Shown here: positions 8,708 to 17,711 of the stretch, piece after piece
Layout of the letters: every line of letters starts with the position of its first letter
Position numbering within the stretch: the stretch's first letter is position 1
From: Ferrithrix thermotolerans DSM 19514
GTDB taxonomy: Bacteria; Actinomycetota; Acidimicrobiia; Acidimicrobiales; Ilumatobacteraceae
DNA: 64,000 bases
NCBI GenBank assembly: GCA_945862025.1
Contig: CAMAWU010000003.1
Coordinates: forward strand, 1-64,000
Direction of reading: 5' to 3'
Notes under the pieces: generated by a model
Seen by the model: only the letters and a program-made list of their open reading frames with translations
Told to the model about the DNA's origin: nothing
The model's database searches: none
Made by a program: the position numbers and the translations under genes

Positions 8708-9394
8708 CTAGCGAACGATAAACCAAATAATTGCAGCAATACCTGCAACAACGCCGATTACTGGTGGTAATAATCGTTTGAGAATCGGCATCGCTAGTGA
8801 CATGCCCGCCGAACCCAACAGATCTAATGGTGCATTTTCGACTGGTGTGATTATGCGCCGAGTCTTTGTCTCGTCGCTTGCAGGCGTAACACTCTGCTCG
8901 TTTGTAGCGCTTGAGATTTTCGCAGGCGCTGAAATTTGATTCGCATCTTGCGCCAAAACCGTTGTCTCAAGATTGACAACAAACTGTTTGAGCAACTTGT
9001 CGCTCACATCGGCTAGCGCACCGCGACCAAATTGTGCGATCTTGCCTGTGATTGTTAAATCTGTACTGACGGTGCAGCGTGTTATGCCTGAGTCAACAAC
9101 TTCAAGTTGCGCGGTGATAATTGCTGAAGCATTGCCTTTGCCAGTTGAATCACGACCTTCGCCTTTCAAAACGGCGCGATGTGCCGCATCATTGCGTTCT
9201 TGAAAGATTGCTTGGCCACCAAACTTCGCAACGATCGGACCAACCTTCACGGTTACATGGCCTTTATATATATCGCCTTCGATGCTGGTCAAAGTTGCAC
9301 CTGGCAAGCATGGTGCGATTCGCGCCAAATCTGTCAAGATCACCCATGCAACGTCAATCGGCGCCTTTACTTCAAACGAATTGTTGATTTCCAT
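8708..9394 (-). CDS. CoxG-like SRPBCC-fold protein with C-terminal membrane anchor
   Basis: 228 residues. The first 145 match the carbon-monoxide-dehydrogenase subunit G / SRPBCC fold: MEINNSFEVKAPIDVAW, then CLPGATL and a KVGPIVAKF strand. A charged Ser/Thr linker follows and a terminal hydrophobic helix (about residues 208-226). CoxG proteins help assemble or membrane-anchor molybdenum hydroxylases, but no coxLMS genes are in the window. It may instead be a general lipid- or polyketide-binding SRPBCC protein. A clear GGAGGA ribosome site lies about eight bases before the ATG, unusual in this window. Confidence 0.78.
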   Translation of the reverse strand: MEINNSFEVKAPIDVAWVILTDLARIAPCLPGATLTSIEGDIYKGHVTVKVGPIVAKFGGQAIFQERNDAAHRAVLKGEGRDSTGKGNASAIITAQLEVVDSGITRCTVSTDLTITGKIAQFGRGALADVSDKLLKQFVVNLETTVLAQDANQISAPAKISSATNEQSVTPASDETKTRRIITPVENAPLDLLGSAGMSLAMPILKRLLPPVIGVVAGIAAIIWFIVR

Positions 9395-9402
9395 TGCACT
9401 AA

Positions 9403-9408
9403 TCCTCC
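9403..9408 (-). promoter_or_regulatory. Strong Shine-Dalgarno of the CoxG-like gene
   Basis: The minus strand reads GGAGGA eight bases before the ATG at 9394. It contrasts with the many apparently leaderless starts nearby and fixes the start. Confidence 0.7.
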
Positions 9409-9430
9409 GCAGTGATCATACTTACGCACC

Positions 9431-9436
9431 TAGGCT
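9431..9436 (+). promoter_or_regulatory. -10 element of the N-acyl-D-amino-acid deacylase gene
   Basis: TAGGCT, six bases, then the ATG at 9443. It is identical in sequence and spacing to the element before tldD. Confidence 0.5.
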
Positions 9437-9442
9437 TGGCAC

Positions 9443-11164
9443 ATGGCGACAACAGTTATTCGCGATGCATCACTTGTTGATGGCACTGGCTCACCGCAAC
9501 GACCAGCAGACATTGTGATCAACGACGGTCGGATTGTTGAAATCACTCCCGCACTTAAGGCATCAACTAGTCACGCATCGCGTGTGATCAATGCCGACAC
9601 AATGCTCGTCGCGCCGGGTTGGGTAGATGTTCATACTCACTATGACGCGCAAGCAACTTGGGACCCGTGGTTAACTCCAAGCAGTTGGCACGGAGTAACT
9701 ACAGCAGTGATGGGAAACTGTGGTGTTGGGTTTGCGCCCGCGCTTCCCGAACGACACGAATGGTTAATTGAATTAATGGAAGGTGTCGAAGATATTCCGG
9801 GCGCTGCGATGACAGAAGGCATCAAGTGGGAGTGGGAATCTTTTCCTGAGTATTTAGACGCGCTCGACCGACGCAAGCGCGTGATTGATTTAGGCGCACA
9901 AATTGGTCACGGTGCGTTGCGTGCGTTCGTGATGGGTGATCGCGGTGCGAATAATGAAGATGCAACACTTGACGACATCAGCAAAATGGCTGATCTCACA
10001 GAGCAGGCGTTGCGAGCAGGTGCGCTTGGTTTTTCTACTTCGCGAACTTCGCTGCACAAAAGTAAAAACGGCGAATTCGTGCCGGGCACGAGTGCGCAAC
10101 CAGATGAGTTGTACGGCATCGCCGAAGGTATTCGTCGTGCTGGTCACGGAATATTTCAAATGGCCGCCGAACATTGGCGCGTACCAGGTGATGAGTGGGG
10201 CTGGATGCGCGAACTCACGCGTCGCACGGGTGTGAAGATGAGCATTAATTTAAATCAACCTGCAGATGACTCCGAACTCTGGCGAGAAACGCTTACTCTC
10301 ATCGAAGAATCTGCGCGCCTTGGTGAAAAAATTGAAGCACAAGTTGCTGGTCGCAGTATCGGATTAATAATGTTTTTGCAAGGCACCGTGCATCCGCTAA
10401 TGATGCACCAGGCATACATTGAGGTCGCAAGTTTGCCGATCGCTCAGCGTGCTGCTGCGCTCGCCGACCCTGCGCGACGTGCTCGACTGTTACAAGAACA
10501 ACCAGCTCATCGTTTCTTCAAACAATTTGTCGGCGAAAATTTTCACACAATGTTTCCGATTACGTCTGCAGCAATTGATTACGAACCAACACGCGAACAA
10601 TCGGTAGCGGGAATCGCTGCAAGTACCGGCAAATTACCTTTTGAAGTCATTGTTGATCACTTGATTTCTAGTGGCGGCACAGGAATGATCTACCGTCCGT
10701 TTTTGAATTATGCATACGGTGATTTGTCAATGACATACAAATTATTGCAACACCCGAATACACGCAATGGGTTGAGTGACGCTGGTGCGCACTGCGGAGT
10801 GATTTGCGACGGTGGCATGCCAACATTTATGTTGACTCACTGGGTGCGTGATCGTGAGCGTGGGCCGAGGCTTGAACTTGAACAAATGATCAAACGACAA
10901 ACTCGTGACACTGCCGAACTGCACGGACTTTGTGATCGTGGCGCAATTTTGCCGGGCTTACGTGCCGATATCAACGTAATTGATTTTGATTCTCTTGGGT
11001 TTGATAATCCTAAAGTTGTATTTGATTTGCCGGCTAAAGGTCGACGCCTTGTGCAAACTGCGCATGGTTATGTTGCGACACTTGTCAACGGTGTGCAAAC
11101 TGTTGACCGTGATGAGTTCACTGGCGAACTGCCGGGCAAACTCGTGCGTGGCCCACAATCCTAA
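9443..11164 (+). CDS. N-acyl-D-amino-acid deacylase (amidohydrolase family)
   Basis: 573 residues. The amidohydrolase-superfamily metal motif HTHYDAQATWDP lies near residue 65, followed by the family block SSWHGVTTAVMGNCGVGFAP, a C-terminal DAGAH motif near residue 450 (fifth metal-site Asp) and GLRADINVID near residue 515. Such enzymes hydrolyse N-acyl-D-amino acids and related amides in D-amino-acid or peptidoglycan-fragment use. Length and architecture are normal. Members of this actinobacterial subgroup are poorly characterised, so the substrate is uncertain. The CapA-like gene downstream is in the same direction. Confidence 0.85.
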   Translation: MATTVIRDASLVDGTGSPQRPADIVINDGRIVEITPALKASTSHASRVINADTMLVAPGWVDVHTHYDAQATWDPWLTPSSWHGVTTAVMGNCGVGFAPALPERHEWLIELMEGVEDIPGAAMTEGIKWEWESFPEYLDALDRRKRVIDLGAQIGHGALRAFVMGDRGANNEDATLDDISKMADLTEQALRAGALGFSTSRTSLHKSKNGEFVPGTSAQPDELYGIAEGIRRAGHGIFQMAAEHWRVPGDEWGWMRELTRRTGVKMSINLNQPADDSELWRETLTLIEESARLGEKIEAQVAGRSIGLIMFLQGTVHPLMMHQAYIEVASLPIAQRAAALADPARRARLLQEQPAHRFFKQFVGENFHTMFPITSAAIDYEPTREQSVAGIAASTGKLPFEVIVDHLISSGGTGMIYRPFLNYAYGDLSMTYKLLQHPNTRNGLSDAGAHCGVICDGGMPTFMLTHWVRDRERGPRLELEQMIKRQTRDTAELHGLCDRGAILPGLRADINVIDFDSLGFDNPKVVFDLPAKGRRLVQTAHGYVATLVNGVQTVDRDEFTGELPGKLVRGPQS

Positions 11165-11180
11165 AAACAGCAGAATTTAT

Positions 11181-12377
11181 TTGCGACATACTTTTAAATT
11201 TCTTATAGTTATTTTTTGTCTTGGTTGCTTAGCTGGATGCAGTTCAACTTCGACTAGTTCTGTGCTCGTTGATTCGGGTCCAGCAAAACTTGTAACTACA
11301 GCGCCTATTTCAAGTGCGACAACAGTTACGACTGCCTCGCCAAATAAACTTTCATTTACGCTTGCCGTTAGTGGTGATATTTTGCCGCACAGCCGATTAT
11401 GGCAAGGTGCAAAACGCAATGCGATCGCCAACGGCACTGTAAACAAAGACGGCTACGACTTTCGACCAATGTTCGCACTCGTCAAGCCGATTATTTCAAG
11501 TGTCGATCTGGCAATTTGCCATCTTGAAACACCCATTGCTCCGCCAGATGAAGAATTATCTACTTTTCCATTTTTTGGTGTGCCTAGTGAAATTACCGAC
11601 GCACTTGCCTACGCCGGATACGACCGTTGCAGCACTGCAAGCAATCACGCAATGGATCGCGGCACACGTGGCATTGACACAACCTTGAATGCTCTTGACC
11701 GAGTCAGAATTTCTCATGCAGGAATGGCTCGCACTCCACAAGAAATCAATCCAAAGTTAATTTTTGTAAATGGCATCTCGATTGCACATATGTCTTACAC
11801 ATTTAGTTACAACGGCTTGCCTGCCGCTAACGGTGAAACTTGGCGCTCAGCGATAATTGACACAGAGCGTATTCTGCGCGATGTGCGTCAAGCCCGCAAA
11901 CTCGGCGCTCAAGTCGTATTGCTAAGTATGCACTGGGGAAACGAGCGCGAGTCGGCGCCGAGTTCATTTCAACAACAAATCGCAGACGAGATTACAAAGT
12001 CTGGTGAAGTCAATCTGATAATTGGAAGTCATGCCCATGTGTTGCAGCCAATCAAATTAGTTAACGGCACATGGGTGATTTACGGCCTTGGAAATTTTTT
12101 ATCTGACATGCCTACAACTCCGAAAGATCCGCCATGGCCTGCCAGCACTCAAGATGGAGCAATTGTTACTGCAACTATTATTGTCGCCGCGGATGGAAAA
12201 GTTTTTGTGGCGCCGCCAGTTGTCACACCAACTTGGGTTGATCGAGTTTCGGGTTGGCAGATTCGTTCGGTAGTTAGTGATTTGAAATCTAAAGACATCG
12301 ACAGCTCTACTCGTGCCGAACTTCAAGCCTCACTCAAACGAACCACTTCAGTACTCGGTGAATATATAAAGAACTAG
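11181..12377 (+). CDS. CapA-family lipoprotein (poly-gamma-glutamate-synthesis-like metallophosphatase fold)
   Basis: 398 residues from TTG 11181. This start gives a textbook lipoprotein signal: basic MRHTFKF, a hydrophobic core, then lipobox LAGC with Cys at residue 20. A GTG at 11148, overlapping the previous gene, is the alternative. A Ser/Thr linker precedes a CapA/PGA_cap domain: SGDILPHSRL, then the HLETPIAPP and ASNHAMDRG motifs, MHWGNE and GSHAHVLQPI, i.e. the metal-binding Asp/His/Asn set of calcineurin-like folds. CapA is needed for poly-gamma-glutamate capsule export in Bacillus, but no capBC genes are here, so a general envelope hydrolase is as likely. Confidence 0.8.
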   Translation: MRHTFKFLIVIFCLGCLAGCSSTSTSSVLVDSGPAKLVTTAPISSATTVTTASPNKLSFTLAVSGDILPHSRLWQGAKRNAIANGTVNKDGYDFRPMFALVKPIISSVDLAICHLETPIAPPDEELSTFPFFGVPSEITDALAYAGYDRCSTASNHAMDRGTRGIDTTLNALDRVRISHAGMARTPQEINPKLIFVNGISIAHMSYTFSYNGLPAANGETWRSAIIDTERILRDVRQARKLGAQVVLLSMHWGNERESAPSSFQQQIADEITKSGEVNLIIGSHAHVLQPIKLVNGTWVIYGLGNFLSDMPTTPKDPPWPASTQDGAIVTATIIVAADGKVFVAPPVVTPTWVDRVSGWQIRSVVSDLKSKDIDSSTRAELQASLKRTTSVLGEYIKN

Positions 12378-12384
12378 CGCTAGA

Positions 12385-12390
12385 TATGAT
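12385..12390 (+). promoter_or_regulatory. -10 element heading the sugar-modification cassette
   Basis: TATGAT, six bases, then GTG 12397, exactly the arrangement found at galU. It probably drives a leaderless transcript of the genes from 12397 to about 17711, which overlap or lie within about 55 bases of each other. Confidence 0.6.
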
Positions 12391-12396
12391 TGGCTC

Positions 12397-13527
12397 GTGC
12401 CAAATATTGTCGATAAATACAATCAAGCCGAGCGTGCGGGTCGGGCAACGGTTTCGAACAGGGCAATTGAATCGTTCAGCCTTGAACTGTGGAACACACT
12501 GGGATATCCATTCAAAGTTGACAGTGAATCTGAACTATGGCGCTATCACGATGTGATGCAAGAAGGCCGCTATAACGAGAACTTACGCCTAATAGGTAGT
12601 TACTCTGATCATGATTTTGACTTGGTGACCAGCACTGCAAAACAGATTCTGAGTTTTTCAGAGCGTGAACTACCAATTCGAAACAGTGGCAAGCACGCGC
12701 TTACGCGGTCACTCCACCAATATCAACTGTTAATGAAGCATCGCCCGCACGATGGTCCGTTACGGGTCCTTGAAATCGGCCCAGGCAGTGGATATCTCGG
12801 TTTGCTGCTCGCAAACGATGGTCATCAATACTTTGCAATGGATGCCGCACAAGCGTTCTATTTGTATCAGAAGAAACTTTGGTCAGATATCTACGGCGCA
12901 GACTATTTTGACTACTCAGAATCTTCGTCACGCACAGACAATGCAAAAGTAACGCACATTCCTTGGTGGAGGTTCGCGAATCTTTCAATTCCAATACCTG
13001 ATGTTGACATCGTGACTATCAATCATGCGCTCACCGAGATGCACCCACAAGCAGTCAAAACAATCTTCGCCCGCCTCTACTCAGCCTGGGGCGACAACGA
13101 CAAAAAACTAGTGCTCGCCGAGAGCCTTGGCTACGACTACTTCAAGCGCAAAGATGCGATGCTCGCAGATATTCGTGCTAAGAGTTTTACTGTCAATTGC
13201 ATCACAAATAGAGTGACGATCTTTAGACCTAATAGTGGAGCTGCCACAGCACAATTAGTAGAATTAGGAAGAAGACCAACTTTCGGCGTGCGAATTAAAA
13301 GTCGGCTCAGAAAACGAATAATAAATTTAGTTGTGCGGTCTCTAAGACACCCATTCGGGCAACAACTTGCAAAACTAATTAAGCGCGGACCGATCCATCA
13401 CGATAAATTAACTGCAGCGATTGACGCACAGACACAACCTCTGCACGACTTCTTTGAGAATCTAGTCGCCGACGAACGAACCCCAGATGAGATATTCGAA
13501 AAGCCAAGAATTGGAGATATTAAATGA
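12397..13527 (+). CDS. SAM-dependent methyltransferase of the sugar cassette
   Basis: 376 residues from GTG 12397. A class I SAM motif, VLEIGPGSGYLGLLL, lies at about residue 124, followed by an acidic AMDAAQAF and a post-motif IVTINHALTEMHP; the 120-residue N-terminal and basic C-terminal extensions are not recognised. It may belong to the large group of methyltransferases found in sporadic carbohydrate clusters, but I cannot assign a substrate. Its stop overlaps the next start by four bases, so it is the first gene of the cassette operon. Confidence 0.7.
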   Translation: MPNIVDKYNQAERAGRATVSNRAIESFSLELWNTLGYPFKVDSESELWRYHDVMQEGRYNENLRLIGSYSDHDFDLVTSTAKQILSFSERELPIRNSGKHALTRSLHQYQLLMKHRPHDGPLRVLEIGPGSGYLGLLLANDGHQYFAMDAAQAFYLYQKKLWSDIYGADYFDYSESSSRTDNAKVTHIPWWRFANLSIPIPDVDIVTINHALTEMHPQAVKTIFARLYSAWGDNDKKLVLAESLGYDYFKRKDAMLADIRAKSFTVNCITNRVTIFRPNSGAATAQLVELGRRPTFGVRIKSRLRKRIINLVVRSLRHPFGQQLAKLIKRGPIHHDKLTAAIDAQTQPLHDFFENLVADERTPDEIFEKPRIGDIK

Positions 13528-14711
13528 AGACAGCATTAATTATCGGTGGCGGGTTTTCTGGTTGCGCGGCAGCCCACCAACTTGAAATGCTCAGCGGATG
13601 GGATGTGACCCTCGTCGAGTCGGCACCGTTTCTCGGCGCTGGCGTGCGCACACAATGGTTCGGTGGCCACCCGTACACGTTTGGGCCAAGACACTTTCTT
13701 ACCCCATATGAAGAAACTTTCACATATCTGAATGCAATTGTTCCGATTCGTCGTTGCCCAGAACACGAATTTCTAACTTATGTTGAACGCGACAATGCCT
13801 TCTACGCGTTTCCGATCAACATGACAGACGTTCGCACGATGCCTGATTACTCTGAGATTCAAGCCGAAATGGATGAGAAGAAACGCGAAGAGTTCCGTGG
13901 CGCAAAAGAAGCAAAAAATATTGAGGACTATTGGATCGGCTCAGTTGGTCAACGACTCTACGACAAATTCATTGACGAGTACAGCAAAAAAATGTGGCTG
14001 ATAGATGACAACAAAAAAATTGATACATTCGGGTGGTCACCAAAAGGAGTCGCATTAAAAGACGGGCCGCGAGCCGCATGGGATTCTGCGATCTCTGGTT
14101 ATCCGTATGCGCCAGATGGCTATGACTATTACTTTGGCTTCGCAACTCAGGCAGCACGAGTACTACTTTCAACAACAATCACAAACTTTGATATTCCTAA
14201 TAAAAATGTGACATTTAATGGCGAGAAAAAATCTTACGACATCATCGTCAACACAATTGCGCCTGACACAATCTTTGACGAATGTTATGGAGCATTACCG
14301 TTTCTTGGTCGAGAGTTTCACAAGATTGTCTTTCCAACCGAAACAGTTTTGCCAGAAAATGTTTACTTTCTTTACTATGCCAACGATGAAAAATTTACAC
14401 GACTAGTTGAATACAAGAAATTCACTCACCATGTATCGCCGACAACTTTGATTGGCATGGAGATTCCGACATTTGGCAATGGCAAGCACTACCCGATGCC
14501 GTACCAGAGTGAACAAATTCGTGCCGAACGCTATTTCGCGGATATGCCTGATGGCGTCTTCTCAATTGGTCGTGCGGGTTCGTATCTTTACGGCATCGAT
14601 ATTGACGACTGCATTCGTCAAACAATGTTGATGGCCGAAACTCTTCGTGCTGGCGGTCAAGATCATCCAGTACCTGGCGAAAACTACCGCTTCCCAGAAC
14701 TTCAGAGATAA
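13524..14711 (+). CDS. UDP-galactopyranose-mutase-like flavoprotein
   Basis: 395 residues. The N-terminal FAD-binding motif is IIGGGFSGCAAAHQL, followed by an acidic LVES at the end of the second strand. A GPRHFLT segment near residue 53 corresponds to the active-site GPHIFHT loop of UGM. A C-terminal GRAGSYLYGIDIDDCI segment matches the FAD-closing motif. UGM interconverts pyranose and furanose forms of UDP-galactose. The central region is divergent, so the substrate may be another nucleotide sugar. Four-base overlap with the methyltransferase before it and five bases to the TylF-like gene after it. Confidence 0.75.
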   Translation: MKTALIIGGGFSGCAAAHQLEMLSGWDVTLVESAPFLGAGVRTQWFGGHPYTFGPRHFLTPYEETFTYLNAIVPIRRCPEHEFLTYVERDNAFYAFPINMTDVRTMPDYSEIQAEMDEKKREEFRGAKEAKNIEDYWIGSVGQRLYDKFIDEYSKKMWLIDDNKKIDTFGWSPKGVALKDGPRAAWDSAISGYPYAPDGYDYYFGFATQAARVLLSTTITNFDIPNKNVTFNGEKKSYDIIVNTIAPDTIFDECYGALPFLGREFHKIVFPTETVLPENVYFLYYANDEKFTRLVEYKKFTHHVSPTTLIGMEIPTFGNGKHYPMPYQSEQIRAERYFADMPDGVFSIGRAGSYLYGIDIDDCIRQTMLMAETLRAGGQDHPVPGENYRFPELQR

Positions 14712-14716
14712 CCAAG

Positions 14717-15475
14717 ATGACTGATAAAAATTTTAAAGAACCATATTTCATTCCGGCGAATAGTTCAGAGTTTTTAGCCAATGGCGAGACTTGGATTGAA
14801 AATAATCAAAGGTTTCGACAATCAGAACGCTTTAGATTTTTTCGCTGTGCGATGGACTATATCGTTGAAAATTATCTACCGGGGTCATATTTTGAATTTG
14901 GTGTACACCGAGCGCGAACCTTCACAATGGTTATGGGACTCGATGACTTCTATGCCTCAAATATGGGGGAAACGGCAGGTGGTCTAACTCCTAAACCTGG
15001 TGGTGGCTTCATGGACAAGTATTTTGCTTTTGACTCATTTGAAGGTTGGCCACAAATCTCGGATGTGACTTCGCACCCTCACTACTCCCCTGGTGGAGCG
15101 AAAACAGACTCCGATGAATTTATTGAACTCTTGACCGCATATGGGCAATCCACAGAAAGAGTCGAACTTATAGAAGGTTTCTACGATAGATCTTTAACTG
15201 AAAGTCTTGCGAACAAATACGTTCAAGAAAAAGTAAAAGCATCGCTTATAACTGTTGACTGCAATCTCTACGAATCATATAAATCAGTGTTTGCATGGGT
15301 AGACCAATTCATGCAACCTGGAACCGTGCTCTACTTAGACGACTACAACACTTTTCGAGCTCAGCCCAACCAGGGACCGAAACGCGCATGGAACGAATAC
15401 AAAGAAATATCAGATTGGAAATTTGAGCCGTTTCTCCCAGTCGGACATTGGGGGTTTTCATTTATTGTTTGTTAG
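14717..15475 (+). CDS. TylF/MycF-type O-methyltransferase
   Basis: 252 residues. Recognisable TylF-family blocks are YFEFGVHRARTF (SAM site), FAFDSFEGWPQ, a mid-region LIEGFYDRSL, and LITVDCNLYESYKSV followed by VLYLDDY. Macrocin-type enzymes methylate sugar hydroxyls with Mg ions bound by acidic residues. The usual VDCDLY reads VDCNLY here, i.e. Asp to Asn at a normally conserved acidic position, while the later DD is kept. Likely role: O-methylation of a sugar produced by the cassette. Confidence 0.8.
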   Translation: MTDKNFKEPYFIPANSSEFLANGETWIENNQRFRQSERFRFFRCAMDYIVENYLPGSYFEFGVHRARTFTMVMGLDDFYASNMGETAGGLTPKPGGGFMDKYFAFDSFEGWPQISDVTSHPHYSPGGAKTDSDEFIELLTAYGQSTERVELIEGFYDRSLTESLANKYVQEKVKASLITVDCNLYESYKSVFAWVDQFMQPGTVLYLDDYNTFRAQPNQGPKRAWNEYKEISDWKFEPFLPVGHWGFSFIVC

Positions 15476-15530
15476 GCGTACCAAGTAAGCCTTTTAAACG
15501 TAAGTCTCTCGAAAGATAGACTTACGACAA

Positions 15531-16352
15531 ATGGGTGAGCATTCAAACTCCGAATTTTTTACAGCCGAAGAACGAGCCCTCAGCGCAGAGTTTCTCAGCA
15601 ATGGATTTATCGTTAGCGATGCCGAATCACCAAAAATTCTCGAGAGTATTAGCGACAATATTTCCCAAATAACAAAAAATTGGCTTAGCAACAACAATCT
15701 AGGAAACAAAACTTTCGATCTCGCCAACTCACATGAATTCGTCCCGAATGACCAACTCAATGATCTCCGACTGACAATTTTCGCCGAGATCAACAAACAT
15801 GCTGACATTCGCCAAAGATACTTTTCTTTGGCTCGAAATACCTTGTCATCTTTGGTTGGCAACGAACTGGCAATGCAGAATAAAGTTAATGTCTCTATCC
15901 AACAACCGAATGATGAAAGTTCGGTACTCCCGATGCATTCCGACATCTGGACAGGCGATTCCCCTTTTCAAGTCGTGTTGTGGGTGCCACTCACCGATGC
16001 ATCAAAATCAAACTCAATGTTTTTCCTCCCGCCTAATAAAAGTCGCGAGGCCCGACAGAGAGTTGCCGCAGGAGAATTTAACTCAATGGATCAGATTGAG
16101 ATTGAATACAAATCACAACTGATCACCATGGATGTTTCATACGGTAAAGTTTTAATCTTTGATTCAAGTTGCTTACATGGAAACGTCCTTAACTTAACCA
16201 AAACTGCTCGCTGGTCAATGAATTGCCGGTTCACCGGACTACTTACTCCGTTTACAAACCCTGAGCGCCGACTCGGTACCTATTATCTTCCAATTACGAC
16301 TCGTGCAGCCACGAAAATGGGGCTTTCGCTTCTTGGATCGCAAGAAGGCTGA
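15531..16352 (+). CDS. PhyH-type 2-oxoglutarate/Fe(II) oxygenase, sporadic carbohydrate cluster type
   Basis: 273 residues. An HSD iron-binding pair (LPMHSDIWTG, near residue 135) and a distal CLHGN histidine followed by an Arg-rich MNCRF strand form the 2-His-1-Asp facial triad and 2-oxoglutarate site of the phytanoyl-CoA dioxygenase fold. It sits directly before a LIC12192-family gene, a pairing known from sporadic carbohydrate clusters in Leptospira and others. It probably hydroxylates or oxidises a nucleotide-linked sugar; the substrate is unknown. Start ATG 15531; a 55-base gap after tylF is the largest in the run. Confidence 0.75.
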   Translation: MGEHSNSEFFTAEERALSAEFLSNGFIVSDAESPKILESISDNISQITKNWLSNNNLGNKTFDLANSHEFVPNDQLNDLRLTIFAEINKHADIRQRYFSLARNTLSSLVGNELAMQNKVNVSIQQPNDESSVLPMHSDIWTGDSPFQVVLWVPLTDASKSNSMFFLPPNKSREARQRVAAGEFNSMDQIEIEYKSQLITMDVSYGKVLIFDSSCLHGNVLNLTKTARWSMNCRFTGLLTPFTNPERRLGTYYLPITTRAATKMGLSLLGSQEG

Positions 16353-16356
16353 AATT

Positions 16357-16800
16357 ATGACCCGTAGTGATACTCGCGAACAAAAGGGCACAAAGGCTTA
16401 TACGACTCCGAGGTCTTTCGGTGGTTTTCAAATTCCAATTACTTTACAGAGCACAACACTACGCAATTACTGCGAAAAAAAAGATCTGGTGTTTCACCTA
16501 CATGTGGTTGAAAATCAGATCCCAAATACTTACCTGGTACTTGAATCATTAGTTGAGAAGGCCAACCACTACGACGGAATAGTGATGTGCAGCGTTTCAA
16601 TGTTGCCAGGTGATCCAAAAGTTCGGCAGATGATTACTCGCCGAGTTCTTGAGCAAGGTTGTTCATTACACTTTACTTTTGAACAGTTAGTGGTTTCTTC
16701 ATTAAACCAACTTGCAGAACTTGAAGAACTGGTTGCTTTGATTCAACTTTCACCGCACCATACTGCTGGAAACTCGCACTCTTTAACTCACTTGTTGTAA
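16357..16800 (+). CDS. LIC12192-family sporadic carbohydrate cluster protein
   Basis: 147 residues from ATG 16357, four bases after the oxygenase. The sequence features fit the short LIC12192-type family of uncharacterised carbohydrate-cluster proteins: RSFGGFQIPI near residue 24, a LVFHLHVVENQIPNTY strand and a central YDGIVMCSVSMLP segment. No transmembrane segment or known catalytic motif is seen. The strict neighbour relation with the PhyH-type oxygenase suggests a shared step. The family call is from memory of its features, not from a search. Confidence 0.65.
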   Translation: MTRSDTREQKGTKAYTTPRSFGGFQIPITLQSTTLRNYCEKKDLVFHLHVVENQIPNTYLVLESLVEKANHYDGIVMCSVSMLPGDPKVRQMITRRVLEQGCSLHFTFEQLVVSSLNQLAELEELVALIQLSPHHTAGNSHSLTHLL

Positions 16801-16811
16801 GTTATAAGTAC

Positions 16812-17711
16812 ATGAGTCGGATTCTCGTAACTGGTATCAACTCTCCACTTGGCCAAGCCGTCGGGCGAAAACTTCAAGCCGAAGGACACATCGTTGTCGG
16901 CACAGTTCGCTCGTCAAAACTCAATTCGCAAGGTTTGCCTGCAAACGAACTGATCGCCCTCGACCTCGAAAATGCTGTTTCATTTATGAACATCGCAGGT
17001 GAAATAAAGTCGATCGTTCACGTCGCTGCGGCAAGTGTTGGAAGTGCTGAACACCTAATGTCTATAACAGGTTTTGGAACTCTGCATCTTGTAGAAAGAG
17101 CCAAAACTCTTAAGGTCAAGCGCATAATCCATATTTCAGGGATGGACGCTTACGGAAAAATATCTGTGCCGACCGTGACCGAATTTACTCAACCAACGCA
17201 CCAAAATGCTTACGGCACTGCTAAGTGGGCTGCCGAATCGTACATTGCAGACGCCTCAACGTTTATTGAAGGGATCAGTATTCGCTCACCCGCGATTGCA
17301 GGGCGAAACCATACAAGACATTTTCTTGCGCGGACTCTTGAGAAAATGTTGAACCAAAATGCGACCATTGTCGTTTCGAATCCTAATTTTAACTTTAACA
17401 ACCTTGTCCATGAGACCGTTCTAGCCGACTTTATTTTCGCGCTTTTGGAGTTACGAAATCTCCCAGAGTTACAAGCAGTTACGGTTGGATCGCTAGACGC
17501 TATCAGTTTTGAGAAAATAATAGAGTTTCTAGCAACAATAAGTGACTACAAGGGTGAAATAAATTGGGGACAAAGCACTGCTCAACCTTTCAATATAGAT
17601 TTTTCGACAACAATGAATTTTGGCTTTCAACCAATCACTTTGTTGCAAACACTCAATTTATGGACAAAGGATTTACGCCTCAAAGAAATCGAAAATTTTA
17701 TTCTTAATTGA
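16812..17711 (+). CDS. NAD-dependent epimerase/dehydratase, paralogue 1
   Basis: 299 residues, extended SDR fold. The nucleotide-binding turn is VTGINSPLG; the HISGMDAYG strand and the YGTAK motif (YxxxK, near residue 135) provide the catalytic residues. It closes the forward run begun at 12397, 11 bases after the LIC12192-type gene. The first 102 coding bases are about 95% identical to those of the gene at 19583, while the rest is only about half identical in protein. Likely a nucleotide-sugar epimerase, dehydratase or reductase. Confidence 0.8.
   Translation: MSRILVTGINSPLGQAVGRKLQAEGHIVVGTVRSSKLNSQGLPANELIALDLENAVSFMNIAGEIKSIVHVAAASVGSAEHLMSITGFGTLHLVERAKTLKVKRIIHISGMDAYGKISVPTVTEFTQPTHQNAYGTAKWAAESYIADASTFIEGISIRSPAIAGRNHTRHFLARTLEKMLNQNATIVVSNPNFNFNNLVHETVLADFIFALLELRNLPELQAVTVGSLDAISFEKIIEFLATISDYKGEINWGQSTAQPFNIDFSTTMNFGFQPITLLQTLNLWTKDLRLKEIENFILN

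Noticed and set aside
8708-9394. CoxG-like protein as evidence of CO oxidation
   Set aside because: No coxL, coxM or coxS in the window; the SRPBCC fold is widespread.
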